From Bubalus kerabau (Eukaryota > Chordata > Mammalia > Artiodactyla > Bovidae): a stretch of 64,000 nt of DNA. The stretch lies in contig NC_073624.1 of the NCBI RefSeq assembly GCF_029407905.1, positions 7,204,501 through 7,268,500 on the forward strand, read 5' to 3'. The stretch's first letter is position 1; each line of letters starts with the position of its first letter. Made by a program: the position numbers and the translations under genes. Positions 22,491-36,000 of this stretch are shown here, piece by piece. The notes below the pieces were generated by a model that saw only the letters and a program-made list of their open reading frames with translations, was not told the origin of the DNA and did not search any database.

Positions 22491-23880
22491 TGTTTAGGTC
22501 GGTTTGGAGAAAATAGCCTGAAAGGGCGCATCAGCACACTGACGCCGTGATCCCTGCAGGACGGTCTTCCTAGCGCCCTCCCTGAAACTGTTTTGTCAGC
22601 TGCGTGTTTTTCAAACTGTATTTGTCAAAATCAGTTTAGTGGGTCGGTACTAACCCCCTTTTCTAAGTAATGTGCAATGCAGAGCTGGGACATCCCCTGC
22701 TCGCCGCTTCGATCCACGAAATTCTAAACCAAGCTCGTTGGGTTCTCCCCTGGTCTATGATTTTGTACAGCATCAGTATAGACAGACCCGAGGAGAGCTC
22801 CGAGACCGTGTACAACCCGGTATCCTTGTCTTTTGAAGTAAAACGCTGACTCTAGCATTAATGATTGGGAAAGGCGAAGATGTAGAAACAAAGAATAGCT
22901 GTTGGACTAGGGAACTGGTAACAGTTTAGACTATAATTCTGCCACATAGCAGAATCACCCAACTCTCAGTTCCCTGGAAGATATAAAGGTCTGACCCACA
23001 TTTCTAAATTGTTTTTACAGGAAGCAGACCACCCCCGCCCCACCCTACCCCACCAAATGAAAACTGCTGCCCACAAGAACCATAGGCCGTTGACGAGCTG
23101 AAACCAGAAAATTGATGATACTTGAAACTTCATCTTGATGCCAACCGATTTGAGAACTGTCCATGGATCATGCCCCACCCCTTGAAGACTATAAAATTCC
23201 TCACTAGCCCCCTCCAGGGTGAATCACAGTCTTGAGGGCATTAGCCCAGTGTGGCCCCTTTTGCCTGGCAAAGCAATAAAAGCTACCCTTTTCTACTTCA
23301 CCCAAAACTCTATCTCTGAGTTTCTATTACTGTTTGGCACTGATGAACAGTGGCTGAGTTTCCACGAGAGCCCTGGTGGACAGTCGGTAAGGGAGCTGAC
23401 ACTCTGGGTGAGCTGAGCGCAGAACAGGAGTGGGAAGTTGTGGACAGCAGACATTGGAAGAACTGGGTGCACAATTACATGCTCCAAGGAGAGCCAGGAG
23501 TGAAAGGCACACAGGGGACCTGCTTCAGCTAGGAAGGAGATGAGCTGGAACAGCTCTTTAGTTAAGAAGGCTGAGAAAGTTCTGACCTGCTCACTTTCCT
23601 TGCCTGGATATTGTACCTCTCTCCACTTTGACTTGAAGTAAAGCAGCAGATAAACTGATCCCAGAGCACCTGGATCACAGCAGCACCAAACATGTGGCCT
23701 CTCTCTGCCTCTCCTGCCCCAAAGATAGCCTGACTGATGTCTTCAACTGAGGCGACCAGCTGGTGTAACCAGAACACGTCTGCCCCCTCTCCCTGAGGAG
23801 GCCACCCATCCTAGCTGAGGAACCAGCTGGAGGGAGCCCAGGTAAGTGCAAAGTGACATGATTTTGGAGAGCCCACACAG
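22491..23880. other. Intergenic gap between CCDC134 promoter and MEI1 3' end
   Basis: About 1.4 kb separates the CCDC134 promoter from the MEI1 poly(A) signal. Its middle is an ERV-type LTR, and nothing else coding is supported. The unique parts, 22,491-22,880 and 23,370-23,880, show no recognised motif beyond isolated short ORFs. Confidence 0.6.
22890..23360 (+). mobile_element. Endogenous-retrovirus-type LTR, probably solitary
   Basis: The segment has retroviral LTR architecture: a TATA-like gactataaaattcctcac, then an AATAAA signal (gcaataaaag near 23,274), a short downstream region and a GT-rich end. The wording is that of ruminant class I ERV LTRs. No gag, pol or env sequence is next to it. 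Boundaries are approximate, and no target duplication was resolved. Confidence 0.6.
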
Positions 23881-23897
23881 GCATCTGAGTGTTTCAC

Positions 23898-23903
23898 TTT
23901 ATT
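23898..23903 (-). terminator. MEI1: MEI1 poly(A) signal AATAAA
   Basis: AATAAA in gene orientation lies about 140 bases after the MEI1 stop codon. It gives a short 3'UTR of about 160 bases and fits the position of the next gene's promoter. Confidence 0.65.
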
Positions 23904-24044
23904 TCCTGATTCTGTTCCAGTGACGGAGTAAATGGCCCCAGATGAATGGCTGCAGTTCTCACCCATTTCCCCCAAACCACTGTGCCCTGACTTTGTCTTC
24001 TCCGGGTCTCAGTTCTCTCTGCTTCTAGGCATCCGGCCAGAGGG

Positions 24045-24090
24045 TCAGTCTCTGATGTGGGACAGGGATACAGACACCTCTCCCAGGCAG
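24045..24090 (-). CDS. MEI1: MEI1 terminal coding exon
   Basis: Acceptor TTGTCAG|C is followed by one base completing a Leu codon, then CLGEVSVSLSHIRD and TGA. The phase fits the T|GTATCC donor of the previous exon. The short peptide matches the family's C-terminus as I recall it, which supports the whole frame assignment. Confidence 0.88.
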
Positions 24091-27000
24091 CTGACAACAA
24101 TCATGAGAGGAGAACAGCAAGGAGGTGGGGCCAACCATGGGAGAACCATGCTTCTTGGGCCCAAAAGGGCAAAAACAGACAAGAGCAGAGGTGCTCCTGA
24201 GAATAATGGGATGGACTCTAAATTTGGGACCTGAATGCCTGAGCTCAGTAGTCACTATACATCAAGGAGGGAACTGTTCCATGGAAAGGGGAAGGAGAGT
24301 CGTGAAGAGGCACCCCCACCCCCACCCCACGCACCTCCAGACCAAGTGTCTCTGGAGCATCGGAGCAAACCCTCAGAGGGCGGGTGACCACTGCCATAGC
24401 CCCTGGTTTTTTCAGGGACCTGCCAGTCACCCAGCACCCTCCCCCATGTTACACTCAGGGCAGCATCTATGCCAACTGGGCTTGGGCAACTTTCTCCAAA
24501 GCTCCTGGGGAAGGGGTACCTCCCTCTGAGTTTGGTGATAAGACTTTGGAGATGGTAAAATCTGGGGTCAAATCCTGATGCTATCAGTGTGGATCCGGGC
24601 ATGTCATTTAACCTCTCTGATCTAAGTTACTACTGCATTAACACCCCTAGCTATTGTGAGGATTCAATACAGTGCATGTTACATGACTGGTCCTTGGTAG
24701 GAACTTAACAAACAGAACAAGTCATTGTCACTGCTCCCACTGTTAATTATTCTCACTGACCCTTACTTGCCTTAAAAGGACAGGGCTGTAGACAGGGTAT
24801 CTCTCTACTCGGAAGCATGATGCCGTGGCCTCCCATAGCCTGGGTGACCATGTACAGGCCAAAGCTCCAAGATGCAAGAAAGGATACAGCATGTCCTGTA
24901 GGGGTGGCTGGGCCAGGGAGGCCCTGGGGGAAAGACTCTCCAAGGAGGCCTGCAGGGTCTGGGCCATGCTGTGGTCAGTCAAGAGGCCCATGCTCTGGAC
25001 CTGGAGAAAAAAGAGGGTAAGAAAGACAGGCTTTCTCAGTGCCCACTCCACACAGGCCCTTTCTGCCCTCCACCCCCTGCACTCCTGACCTCCCATTGGC
25101 TGTTGTGGTTAGAGCTCCCCCTTCCCACCCTGCCCCAAGAGAAGATGGTATAGAGGGTTTGGCATCCCAGTGGCTAAATGGCATCCCCTCCCCACTCACC
25201 TGCAGGAAGAAGCCATGCAGTGCCTGGAGTGTGGAGCCAGGGAGGGTAGAGAGGTCGGTCGAAGCTGCGCCTTGCAGAACATGACCCACCTCCTGGGAGA
25301 GGATGCTGCTGCTCCGGAACCGCACAAACTGGGCCAGGGAGAGAAGCCAAGCATGCAGTGACTCGGCATCTCCTCCATTCACAAACATTTCCTGTGTCCC
25401 TGCCATGCCCAGCACTGGGCTGGGGACACAGATTTGAAGCACACGGAACTGTGTCTTCAAGGAGCTCAGCACTGGTACGCACAAGTAGGGTTGTCTTGGG
25501 ACAGTGAAGTCATGAGGACTGCGAGACGCTGAGAGCTGGCCCTGCGGGCCCCACAGCCCTGCCTCTCACATTGGACTGCATGTGGCCACCCCCGCCCGCC
25601 ACCCTGTGCTTGTGTACCTGCTGCTCTCACCTTGGTGCCCGCTATGCTTTCCCTTCTCCTTATCAATTAATCGTTCAAGGCTCGGGCAAAATGGTACCTT
25701 CACTACTGAGTGGTTTCTTAATTTTATTAACGATATATAGGCATTAACTCTCCCTCCCTATGCTAAAGCCTTTGAGTGCGTGGATCACAACTAGCTGTGG
25801 GAAATTCTTAAAGAGACAGGAATACCAGATCACCTTAACCTGCCTCCTGAGAAATCTGTATGCAGGTCAGGAAGCAACAGTTAGAACCAGACATGGAACA
25901 ACAGACTGGTTCTAAATTGGGAAAGGAGTACATCAAGGCTGTATATTGTCACCCTGCTTATTTAACTTCTATGCAGAGTACATCATGAGAAATGCCGGGC
26001 TGGATGAAGCACAAGCTGGAATCAAGATTGCCAGGAGAAATATCAATAACCTCAGATATGCAGATGACACCACCCTTATGGCAGAAAGCGAAGAGGAACA
26101 AAAGAGCCTCTTAATCAAAGTGAAAGAGGAGAGTGAAAAAGCTGGTTTAAAACCCAACATTCAAAAAACTAAGATCATGGCATCCGGTCCCATCACTTCA
26201 TGGCAAATAGATGAGGAAACAATGGAAACAGGGACAGACTTTATTTTCTTGGTCTCCAAAATCACTGCAGATGGTGACTGCAGCCATGAAATTAAAAGAC
26301 GCTTGCTCCTTCGAAGAAAAGCTATGGCCAACCTAGATAGCATATTCAAAAGCAGAGACATTACTTTGCCAACAAAGGTCTGTCTAGTCAAAGCTCTGTT
26401 TTTTTCAGTAGTCATATATGGATGTGAGAGTTGGACCATAAAGGTTGAGCGCCAAAGAATGATGCTTTTGAACTGTGGTGTTGGAGAAGACTCTTGAGAG
26501 TCCCTTGGACTGCAAGGAGATCCAAACCATCCTAAAGGAAATCAATCCTGAATATTCATTGGAAAGGACTTATACTGAAGATGAAGCTCCAGTACTTAGG
26601 CCACCTGATGTGAAGAACTGACTCATTGGAAAAGACCCTGATGCTGGGAAAGATTGAAGGCGGGAGGAGAAGGGGACAACAGAGGACAAGATGGTTGGAT
26701 GGCATCAATGACTGAATGGACATGAGTTTGAGCAAGCTCTGGGAGATGGTGAAGAACAGGGAAGACTGGCATACTGCTGTCCATGGGGTAGCAAAGAGTC
26801 AGGCACAACTGAGTGACTGAACAACAACAGGTATTAACTGTCCCTCCCAGCTCTGGCAGAAACAATTACTCTTTTATCAGGACTTCCCTGTTGGCTCACT
26901 GGTAAGAATCTGCCTGCCAATGCAGGGGACACAGGTTCGATCACTGGTCTGGGAAGAGTCCACATGCCGTGGAGCAACTAAGCCTGTGTGCCACAACTCC

Positions 27001-30000
27001 TGAGCCACCACTCTAGAGCCCCCGAGGTGCAACTGTTGAAGCCTGTGTGCCTAGACCCTGTGCTGTCCTCTGCAACAAGAGAAGTCACCGCCATGAGAAG
27101 CCCATGCACTATGAGTAGCCCTGCTCGCTGCAACTAGAGTAAGCCCACGTGCAGCAATGAAGACCCAGCGCAACAGCAACAACAAATTTCCTTTTCTCTG
27201 GGTTCCCACACCAACCATTGAGTTATTCATTGATCTGTTTCACTATCATTCACAGGCTCACTGCCTTATTGTTTATTCAGTAGATACCTACTGTGTTCTA
27301 GGCACTTAGTATTATCTTCTAGTCTTCCATTAATAACATCATATTTTAAGTCTTAGTTTCCTTGTCTATCTCCTTCTCTAGACTGAGGGACCCTTAAGAA
27401 AGAACAGTTGGCTCACTGACATCTTTGGTAGCTAGCACAGGATCTGGCATGTGGTGGGCAGGCTCTGGTCAATGTTTCATTAGTGAGTGAATAAGAAAGA
27501 ATGCCCAGGTCTTTTGGGCTGAGATGTGGGCATTTAGAGGAATTCTCTAAGCAGGTTTCTTGTAGGGTGAAGGCCCACCCAGCCCCTCTACCTTCTTGGA
27601 GGATGACATTCTTCAGACCACAAGACATCCATTCTACACTTACCAGGGTCATAAGTCTCAAGATTTCAGGTTTGAGGAAGGAATTCTCTCCAGCTTCCAA
27701 GAGAGTAAACATCAAAAACCGATTCCAGGGCTGGCAGGCCACATGGAGGGCTATAGGAAACACCAGTCACCATGTTGTTAATGCTGCTTTTCCAAAGGCC
27801 ATGGAACACTGATAAAGAAAACTTTCTTCTATTGGCTCAAAAATGGGTTGCTCCACTAGAGGCAAGGCATTGGACAAGCTGACTCCAGGGGTTTCATTTT
27901 TTCCTGGGTTTCTATGCACCCATGCTGCCTGGCACAGGGAGACCGTATATACCATTATATGTGGGAGGAGCTCTGCCATGCAAGAGCTATGTGAGGAAAG
28001 TTGCTTGACATCCCCGAACCTCAGTGTCCTCATCTGTATGATGGACATAGCAGTGCCCTTGCAGTATTTTTAAAAAGAATTAAACAGGATGAATGTGAAT
28101 CACGGAGCTCCCTGGTGGCCTGGTGGTTAGGATTCTGGGCTTTCACTGCCATGACTCAGGTTCAATCCCTGGTCGGGGAATTGACATCCCGCAAGCCAAA
28201 AAAAATGAAGAGTGTGAATCACAGAACAGGGAATGGGAGTTTGGGGTGGGAGGGTGTCACGGCAGGTGCTGGCTCCCTCCAACCACCCCCATGGGAACAT
28301 TAGAGAACGGGGAGGGTTTGTACCGACGTCTGGGCTCCGGGCATGCACATAGTCAAGCAAGGCCTCCAGGCAGCCAACACAGGCGTGGGACAACAGAGGG
28401 TCCTTCTGCAAAGAAACAACAAAACCCAAAGACGTACACATCAGATTTCGCTGCCAACCAAGAAAAAACATTTGGTTTTCAAAACAATTGGATTTCAGAT
28501 TGGGGATGTGGCTCTGTAGAAAATCAAGACGTTTGTTGGTTTCACCTCTAACTCACACACACATCACAGTGTGTATACTGATGATTTACCAACATTTGAC
28601 AGATTGTTTTGTTCCAGAAAAGAGTGGGCCCTGGGGCTCCTCATGCAATTCACAAATTACAGATGCTGTAAGAGCCCTGCAGTTTATCTAAGTCAGCGTG
28701 GGTAGGTTTTTTCTTAAAGCAGAACCTTTTACCAAACAAAATGTTATGCTCTAATAAGCACATGAAAAGACCTTATTATCACTAGTCATTAAGGAAATGC
28801 AAATTAAAATCACCTTGAGATAACACCACATGCTCACCAATAGCTAATTGTGACTGACAATAAATACTAAGTATTAGCAAAAATGTGAAGCAACTAGAAT
28901 TCCTGTGCACCCCTGATGGGAAGGCGAAATGGTGCAGCCGCTTTGGAAAATAGTTTGATGATTTCTTATAGACATACACTTACCATATGTTGTAGGCAGA
29001 ATTTTAAGATGGCCCCATGACCTTTGCTCCCAGATGTTACTCCTGTGATTAGGTTACATTATATGGCAAAAGGGAGATTGTTTGGGTTGGTCCAATCTGA
29101 TCACACCAGTTCTCTAAAAGCAGAGTTTTCTTTGGCTAGTGGCAGAAGAACCAGAGAGACTGGAAGTGTGAGAAGGACTCAACATGCATTGGCTGGTTAG
29201 AGGATGGAGGGGCCATGTAAGACAGAATAGGGGCAACCTTAAAGAGATGAAAGAGCACCCCCCACACCAAACTGAGAAAGAAGTGTTTCTTTCCTTGATC
29301 TCCCATATAAGCACCCAGCCTGAGCAATAACTTGATTTCAGCCTTGTGAGACTCTTAAGTGAAGAACCTGGTTAAGCCCACCCAGACTTCCAACATAAAG
29401 AATTGTCAGGTAACGAGTGCGTGCTGTGTTAAGCAGTTACGTTTGTGGTGTGTAGATACACAGCAACAGAAAACTAATATGTCATTTGACCCAGCAATCC
29501 CTCTCCTAGGTATTTTACCCAAGAGAAGTAAAAATGGATATTCACACAAAGACTTGTACTTCAGTCTTTATTCATAACAACCAAAAGTCTGGAAGTCCCA
29601 AATAGCTATCAGTGTTGTTAGTCGCTCAGTCATGTCCAACTCTTTGTGGCCCCGTGGACTGCAGCCCGCTAGGCTCCTCCATCCGTGGAATTTTCCAGGC
29701 AAGAATACTGAAGTAGGTTGCTATTTCCTTCTCCAGGGGATCTTCCCGACCCAGAGATTGAGCCCAGGTCGCCCACATTGCAGCCAGACTCTACCATATG
29801 AGCCACTAGGGAAGCAGTAGGTAAATGGATAAACAAACTGTGGTATAGCCACATATTAGGCCACTACTCACCAATATATAGAAATGAAGTACTGATACAA
29901 CAGTATGAATGAATCTCAAAAGCATTAAGCTAAGTTGAAGCAGACAGACACACAAGGCAACATAATGTATGATTTCATTTACATGGAATTCTAGAAATGG

Positions 30001-33000
30001 TACAACTGTAGTGCCAGAAAGCAGATCAGTGTTTGCCAAGGGTCGGGGATGGGGAGGGGACTGACTACAAAGCAATACACGGGAGCTTTTTGTGGTGCTG
30101 GAAACCTATACCATGATTGTGGTGGTCTTCACAAAACTGTATATATTTGTCAAAACTCATCTAATTACACTTAAATCAGTGAATTTTACTACATGTAAGT
30201 TATATCTCAATAAGACTGATTTTTTTTTTTTAATGTAACACACCAACAAAAAAAAATCCTATGTTCTCCTCATGCTATCCTTTGGAACACAGCAACCTGG
30301 AGGTTAAGTTATGAGGCAGATCTGGGTTTGAATACTTGCTTGGCTACTTACAGTCTGCAGGATCCTGGCCAAGGTTACTTACTTTTGCTAAGTGGGGATA
30401 AAAAGATTACTTGGGTTGCTAAGAGGGTTTGATGAGATATGGGTACAGACTATCTAATGAGTGCTAAGCACTGAGTTAGCACAAAAAAGTGGTGAATATC
30501 TTAATGAAATGCATAACAGGGGAAACATTCTCCCTAACAACCCCTAAGTCTAGGCCTTGTGTCCTTTCTCCTTCTCCAATCAAAATTTAACTCTTAACCA
30601 GCTAAGAGTTGGGCACGTCTAACTTTTTCCCAGGTACTCAAGATTGGACACTTTTTGCTTGTCTAGGATCCATTTCTCCTTCTTCTGAGAACAATTTTAT
30701 TTTGCAGAAACACTCCTCTCTTATGTTCAGTCCATGTGAGTTACGGAGAGTTGACCATATGCCCCATCCTTCAGGAGAGGCACTGCTGCTAAGTCACTTC
30801 AGTCGTGTCTGACTCTCTGCAACCCCATAGACGGCAGCCCACCAGGCTCCCCCGTCCCTGGGATTCTCCAGGCAAGAACGCTGGAGTGGGTTGCCATTTC
30901 CTTCTCCAATGTATGAAAGTGAAAAGTGAAAGTGAAGTCGCTGAGTCGTGTCTGACCGTCAGCGACCCCATGGACTGCAGCCCCCCAGGCTCCTCCGTCC
31001 ATGGGATTTTCCAGGCAAGAGTACTGGAGTGGGGTGCCATTGCCTTCTCCACAGGAGAGGCACAAGCCAGGCCAATCAGAGCACCCCATGTTTCAAGCAG
31101 AGTGACTAGCACATTACCAAGCCAGGCTCATGAGACTCAATTCTGGGGGCTACTGAGAAAGAGAAACTTTTTTTCTGCCAGAAGGATCTAGGCCAAGAGC
31201 TGCTCTAGGTTATCCTGACATCCCATGAGAAGAAAGCTGAGAGAAATGCAGAGCCAGGAGACAGAGAGATAGAGCTCTGATGACACTGTCTGAGCCTCTG
31301 GGATCCCAGATGTGCCTAAAGCCAGTTGTGGCCCCTGGACTTCTCAGTTATGAGACAATTTGAGTTTTTTTTCTGTCACTGTAACTTTAAAACCAATCAA
31401 TCTACTCTCCAGGCCTTGGTGGGAATACCAGGATCTTGACAGGCAGTTACCCCTTCCTGCCGTCATCCTGGGAGAAGCAGGCTCCACTGCCAGGGTCCCA
31501 CTTGGCAAGGGCCTTACCTGCACCAGGAGGTTCTGCAGTCCGATGACCAGGGACAGCACTTGTGATGTTCCCAGTGGAGCTAGGACAGTGTCCTCAGGGG
31601 CTGGCGGTGACTGGGCCCCTGAGGGCAGTAGGGCAACCAGGGCAGAGGAGAAGTTTTGTTGCAGGGCTGTCCACAGGAAACGTAAGATGGCAGCTGAAAG
31701 TAGGAAACTCCTTACACCCAGTTCCTGTCTCATTCCCCACCTCCCTGTGCCCAGCTCTGTTACAGGGGGAAGACCATGGAGATATAGTGGGGTGACCACA
31801 GGCTGGTCTGGGGCGGGGGTGGTCCCATCTCAGGATCTAGGGGAAAGGTTTTTCTTCTCCCTGCTGGAGGCCCTTGGCCCCACACCTGACAGCAGTGCAG
31901 CCTTTTTCTTCGGGACGCTGAGGGCCTTCAGTACTTGGTCCAGTTCCACGGACAATGTCTGATGAACCTGGCAGAGCATGGGGTAAAGGCATAACCCCCA
32001 CTTTCTGGGAGCCTGGGGAGAAAATAACCTGCCACAATATCTCATACACATACCCAGAAGGACAGAGAAGGCCACACAGGGTCTTGTGAACCTCACCTGG
32101 ATTCAGGAGCTTGAGGAGGAAAATCAAGCCCAGACCTGGAGAACCCTGCTTCTCCCAAATTTCCTCCATCCTCAGAAAGCATCTGCACCAGGGAGGAACT
32201 GATCCTGGCATTATCTGCAGGTCTGTCTCTATCTCAGCCCACCATCCACCTAACTCAGACCTGGAGTCAGATGGCCCAGATTCAAAATCCTGGCTCTGCC
32301 ACTTGCCAGCTGAGTGGCTGTGGACAAGTCACTGCCCTGAACCTCTCTCAGCCTGTCTTACGTCCTTCACCTGTGAAACGGGAAAAGTACCACCTGCTTT
32401 CACTCCTGCCAGAGCCATTGTGAAGAACAGCTGAGGATCAGCGCTGTGAATGTGCTCTTTGACATCAAAGCAGTGACCAAACTGAGGGGTTAGTTTAGGC
32501 AACAGGCTCAAAGCTGTGAGTGTGCTCTGCTCTCCTTACCCAGAACATGAGCTGCCTTCAGGCAGCTTCTCCTCCACTTGGATCTATCACAGTTTTCCAC
32601 AAAGCAATTCCTCAAAAATGCTTGTTGGCTGGTGGAATTGGCAGGTTCTAGGCAGAAGAACCAACTTGTATAAAGATATTGAGGTGCCATACTAATCTCT
32701 TAGTAGAGGAAGCTGTGTGCAAGTTCTGTGCTATCTGCTCAATTTTTTGGTAAATCTAAAGCCGTCCAAAAAATAACAGCTACTAAAAATAAACCAGAAT
32801 CAAACAAAACAAGGTAAGGAGATGTGAAAGAGCACAGTGAACTGGGAAAAGAGCAAGCATGTGCTCTGAAGAGGAGGGCAGAATGACAGGAAGTAAGGCT
32901 GCAGAGGGGCCTAGTAGGAAGGGTCTCAGCAGCCACAGAGAGAACAGAAAGGTACTGAAGGAGAGTGGCCAGGGGGCAAGAGTGGATAGACAGTGCCGTG

Positions 33001-36000
33001 GGGATAGAGAGGCAGGGGGACGGAGAGGCTGGGGCCAGCAGATTGTCAACAGGCCACCTTGGTGGTGAGGATAAATGATTAGGCCTGAACGAGGGCAGAG
33101 GGGAGGACTTGGAGGAGAGGCAGTTAGGTGATTGGCTTGGTGTGAGCTGAGGGCCAGGGCAGAACTGATGACATGGTGCAGGCTTCCATCCAGGCAGGTG
33201 ACTGCAGGGGCAGGGGTGGGCCCAACAGAGAAAAGCAGGAGAGGTTCCTATCCCAAGTTGACCCCACTGGAAACTACCTGAGGATCTGCTATACTGTAGA
33301 TCTGCCAGTTTACTGAAAGTCTAGAAGCCAAAATTTTAAGACTCACTTCAATTCTATACCAGTGAGTGTTTGCCTGGCATTAGGTTGGCACAGAGCTGGG
33401 CACAGTGAGGATACCTCAAGGGCTAGGCAATGGTTTACGTCCACCAGGAGTAGCCAGCCTTAGGGGAAACACTCAAAAGTGGAGCAGCCCACAGAGGAGC
33501 CCATGCAGGGCACAAGGATGCCAAGGTCATACAAGGGGGAGGAGCTGAGAGGAAAGGAGGTGCTGTGGATAAGTCCATGGCGCCGCCATTCCCCGCATCG
33601 CCTTCTCCAACAGTCACATGACAGCTCCCATGTGTATGGCACGTCACAGCTTACCACCTACCACTTCAAGATCACGGGCTGGATTCTGCCTTCCCGTTCA
33701 GCTGGACAGTCCACTCCCTACACCCTGCCATGCGATACCTCACCACTCTTCAAATACATAAATCATGTCTTAAACTTGCACAGCTTCAGACCTGTGCTCA
33801 TCTCATCCTCTTTGCCTAGCATGCTCTCCCCTTTGCCTGGCACAAAATACTTACCTTTCAAGGCTTTGCTTAAAGATTACAACACAAGTTCCCCAAGTGT
33901 GGGGTGTATACTGTATTCATTTTTTATTCCCCTTTTCCTAAAGTACTGCCTGGCATGTAGGTGATCCATGTGTGCTAAATGGATCAATGTAAATCAACCT
34001 GACAACAGCCTTGCATGTTACTCTCCTGTTTTGTAGGCAAGGAAACTGAAGCTCAAAGAGGTAAATACTTTACTAAGGTTACATAGGTAATAAGCCACAG
34101 AGCTGAGACCAGAACTCGGATCTTCATCGTTCCTTTGAGTGACACCCATGCCCCAAAGCTACAGGGGTTAGAAACTAACCTGAAGACTGCCTTTGTGCTG
34201 CTGGGCAGACAAGGAGGCAGTGAGCAGCCAGGCGGAGCAGAGGAGCCCGGTCCTGGGAGAGCCCTCCTCAGCCCAGGTCAGCGCCAGCATCTTCTCCAGA
34301 AGCTCTATCAGGGCCGTGCTGCTCAGAAGCACTGCAGCGGCTGCAGAGGGTTGGGAAGAGCAGGTAGTGCTCAATTAGTACCCAGAAGGTGCTCCACATA
34401 TGCTCTGTGAATGAACAAAAGGGTCACCTGGGAGGCTCTAAGGGTCCCAGCTTCGTTTTGGAAGCAAAGGTTATCAGAACCAGAAAGGACCTTATGACCA
34501 TCCGTTCCAGCCACACACACCTTTATTTATTTTTTTTAAGATGGAAGAACAGGGCAGCAAGAGCCACAGACACTGCCCAGCACCCTCCCTTCCTCTTCAC
34601 TGTGCCAGTTCGGGCCCCAGTACCTCTTCTCTGACTGCCCAGTGTGGTCTGGTGAAGGCTGCAGTACAGGAAGTTGAAGGAGGGCTGAAGGATGTCTGAG
34701 TCAGCGGGGCTGCATGTCCCACACAGCTTGCTCACTGCAAGAGATCAGAGTCCTCAGGAGCCCCAGTGCTTAGCACTCACACTTCTTACAGCTAATGGCC
34801 CTCAACCAGCTAATTTCAGATGTCAGTCTTGGGGATCAAGAACAAACCAAGTGTCCCTGATGTTACTGCCAATGGAAAGAAGCAGTGACAAACCCAAAGA
34901 CATGTTCACACTCTCCATCAGAACAAACATCAGGCAAGCACCCCCAGGTGCATGTACGAATAGACTGCACAAGTTTAGGAGGTCAAAAGGCAGCTTCTGA
35001 CAGCACTTGTGCCAACCAGACTCCAGGTTGCAGAGTCTGCAGAGGTTATGTAGGCCAACTTGCCACCATCAGCAGAAAGACGATCAAGTCTCTGAATTCT
35101 TCCAGCAACAGGCACTCACCACCTTCCCAGGGGAGGTCTGTAGCTATCGATGTGCAGTTCCCTAAACTTGCCACATTCTCTCTCTCATACCACCTCCATC
35201 TAGCTAACACCTTTCCTCTGATTCAGCAATCAAGATTCAGCTCAAAGTTCACCTCCCTCATGAATTCTCCCTTAATCTCTCAAAGCAAGGTTAAATGCCT
35301 CCTCTACTCCGCCTGCCTCATCAGAGTGGTTACAACACTGTGGGGTAGACATCTACAGAGCACAACCCTTTCCTCCTGGGAATTACCAGACCTTGCTCCC
35401 CTGCCCCCACCATCCTAGATATAAACCTACCTAAGTCTCCATTCACTTTTTTGGCAGCCATATCACACTTGACTTTACATGGCTCATGATCAACCAGACA
35501 ACCAGGCCCCTCCCAACCATAGCCCCACCCTTGAACCACAGTCTTCTACTCTCAATGCTCTCAAATAAAACTATTCAAGGGTTATATGTAAATATATACT
35601 CATTTCACATATATGTTTCAGTCTGTTATGTCTCCCTATTAGAGGCCCTTTTGACAGCTGTTTTTGTCACACACAAACCTCCCTCCTGGCTGAGTGCCGC
35701 CTGATAAGACAGGCAGGCAATGACCAGCACCAGGCCAGGCTGGACACTGATCTTCTCATGAGGAGATCTGGGCTCCAGGCAGGGAAAAACCATACTACCC
35801 TGTGGCCAGAGGACACGACATTCCACAGGGACTGGAGACACACCATTTTTCCTAATAATTTCAAGCTTTCCTCAACAAATCTTCCTGAGGTTGCTGCCTA
35901 TGAACTGGTGGCTGCATCAGCGAGCAGTAAAAGATCTTAATAAGCTTTGGGGTATGGGGAGAAAAAAGGCCTAGAGATCTGTGAACTGGATCATTAGATC

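Larger units (their letters stand above)
28745..30222 (+). mobile_element. L1 ORF2/3' fragment, split by an LTR and a SINE
   Basis: L1 wording runs 28,745-28,986 (cattaaggaaatgcaaatta) and resumes at about 29,478 (gacccagcaatccctctcct), continuing to a T/A-rich end near 30,222. The gap holds a MaLR-like LTR (28,987-29,478), and a Bov-tA lies at 29,613-29,814. The layers give a relative age order: L1 first, LTR next, Bov-tA last. Confidence 0.8.

Noticed and set aside
23562..23884. Minus-strand open frames after the MEI1 end, considered as the terminal MEI1 exon.
   Set aside because: They lie beyond the AATAAA at 23,898-23,903, and the exon at 24,045-24,090 fits both phase and the remembered C-terminal sequence.
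24767..24887. Continuation of the MEI1 penultimate exon to a GTAAGG donor.
   Set aside because: In frame, but it breaks phase with the terminal exon; kept only as a possible minor isoform.
25946..26497. A 183-codon reverse-transcriptase frame as a host gene.
   Set aside because: It is the decayed ORF of a 5'-truncated BovB element, not an independent gene.
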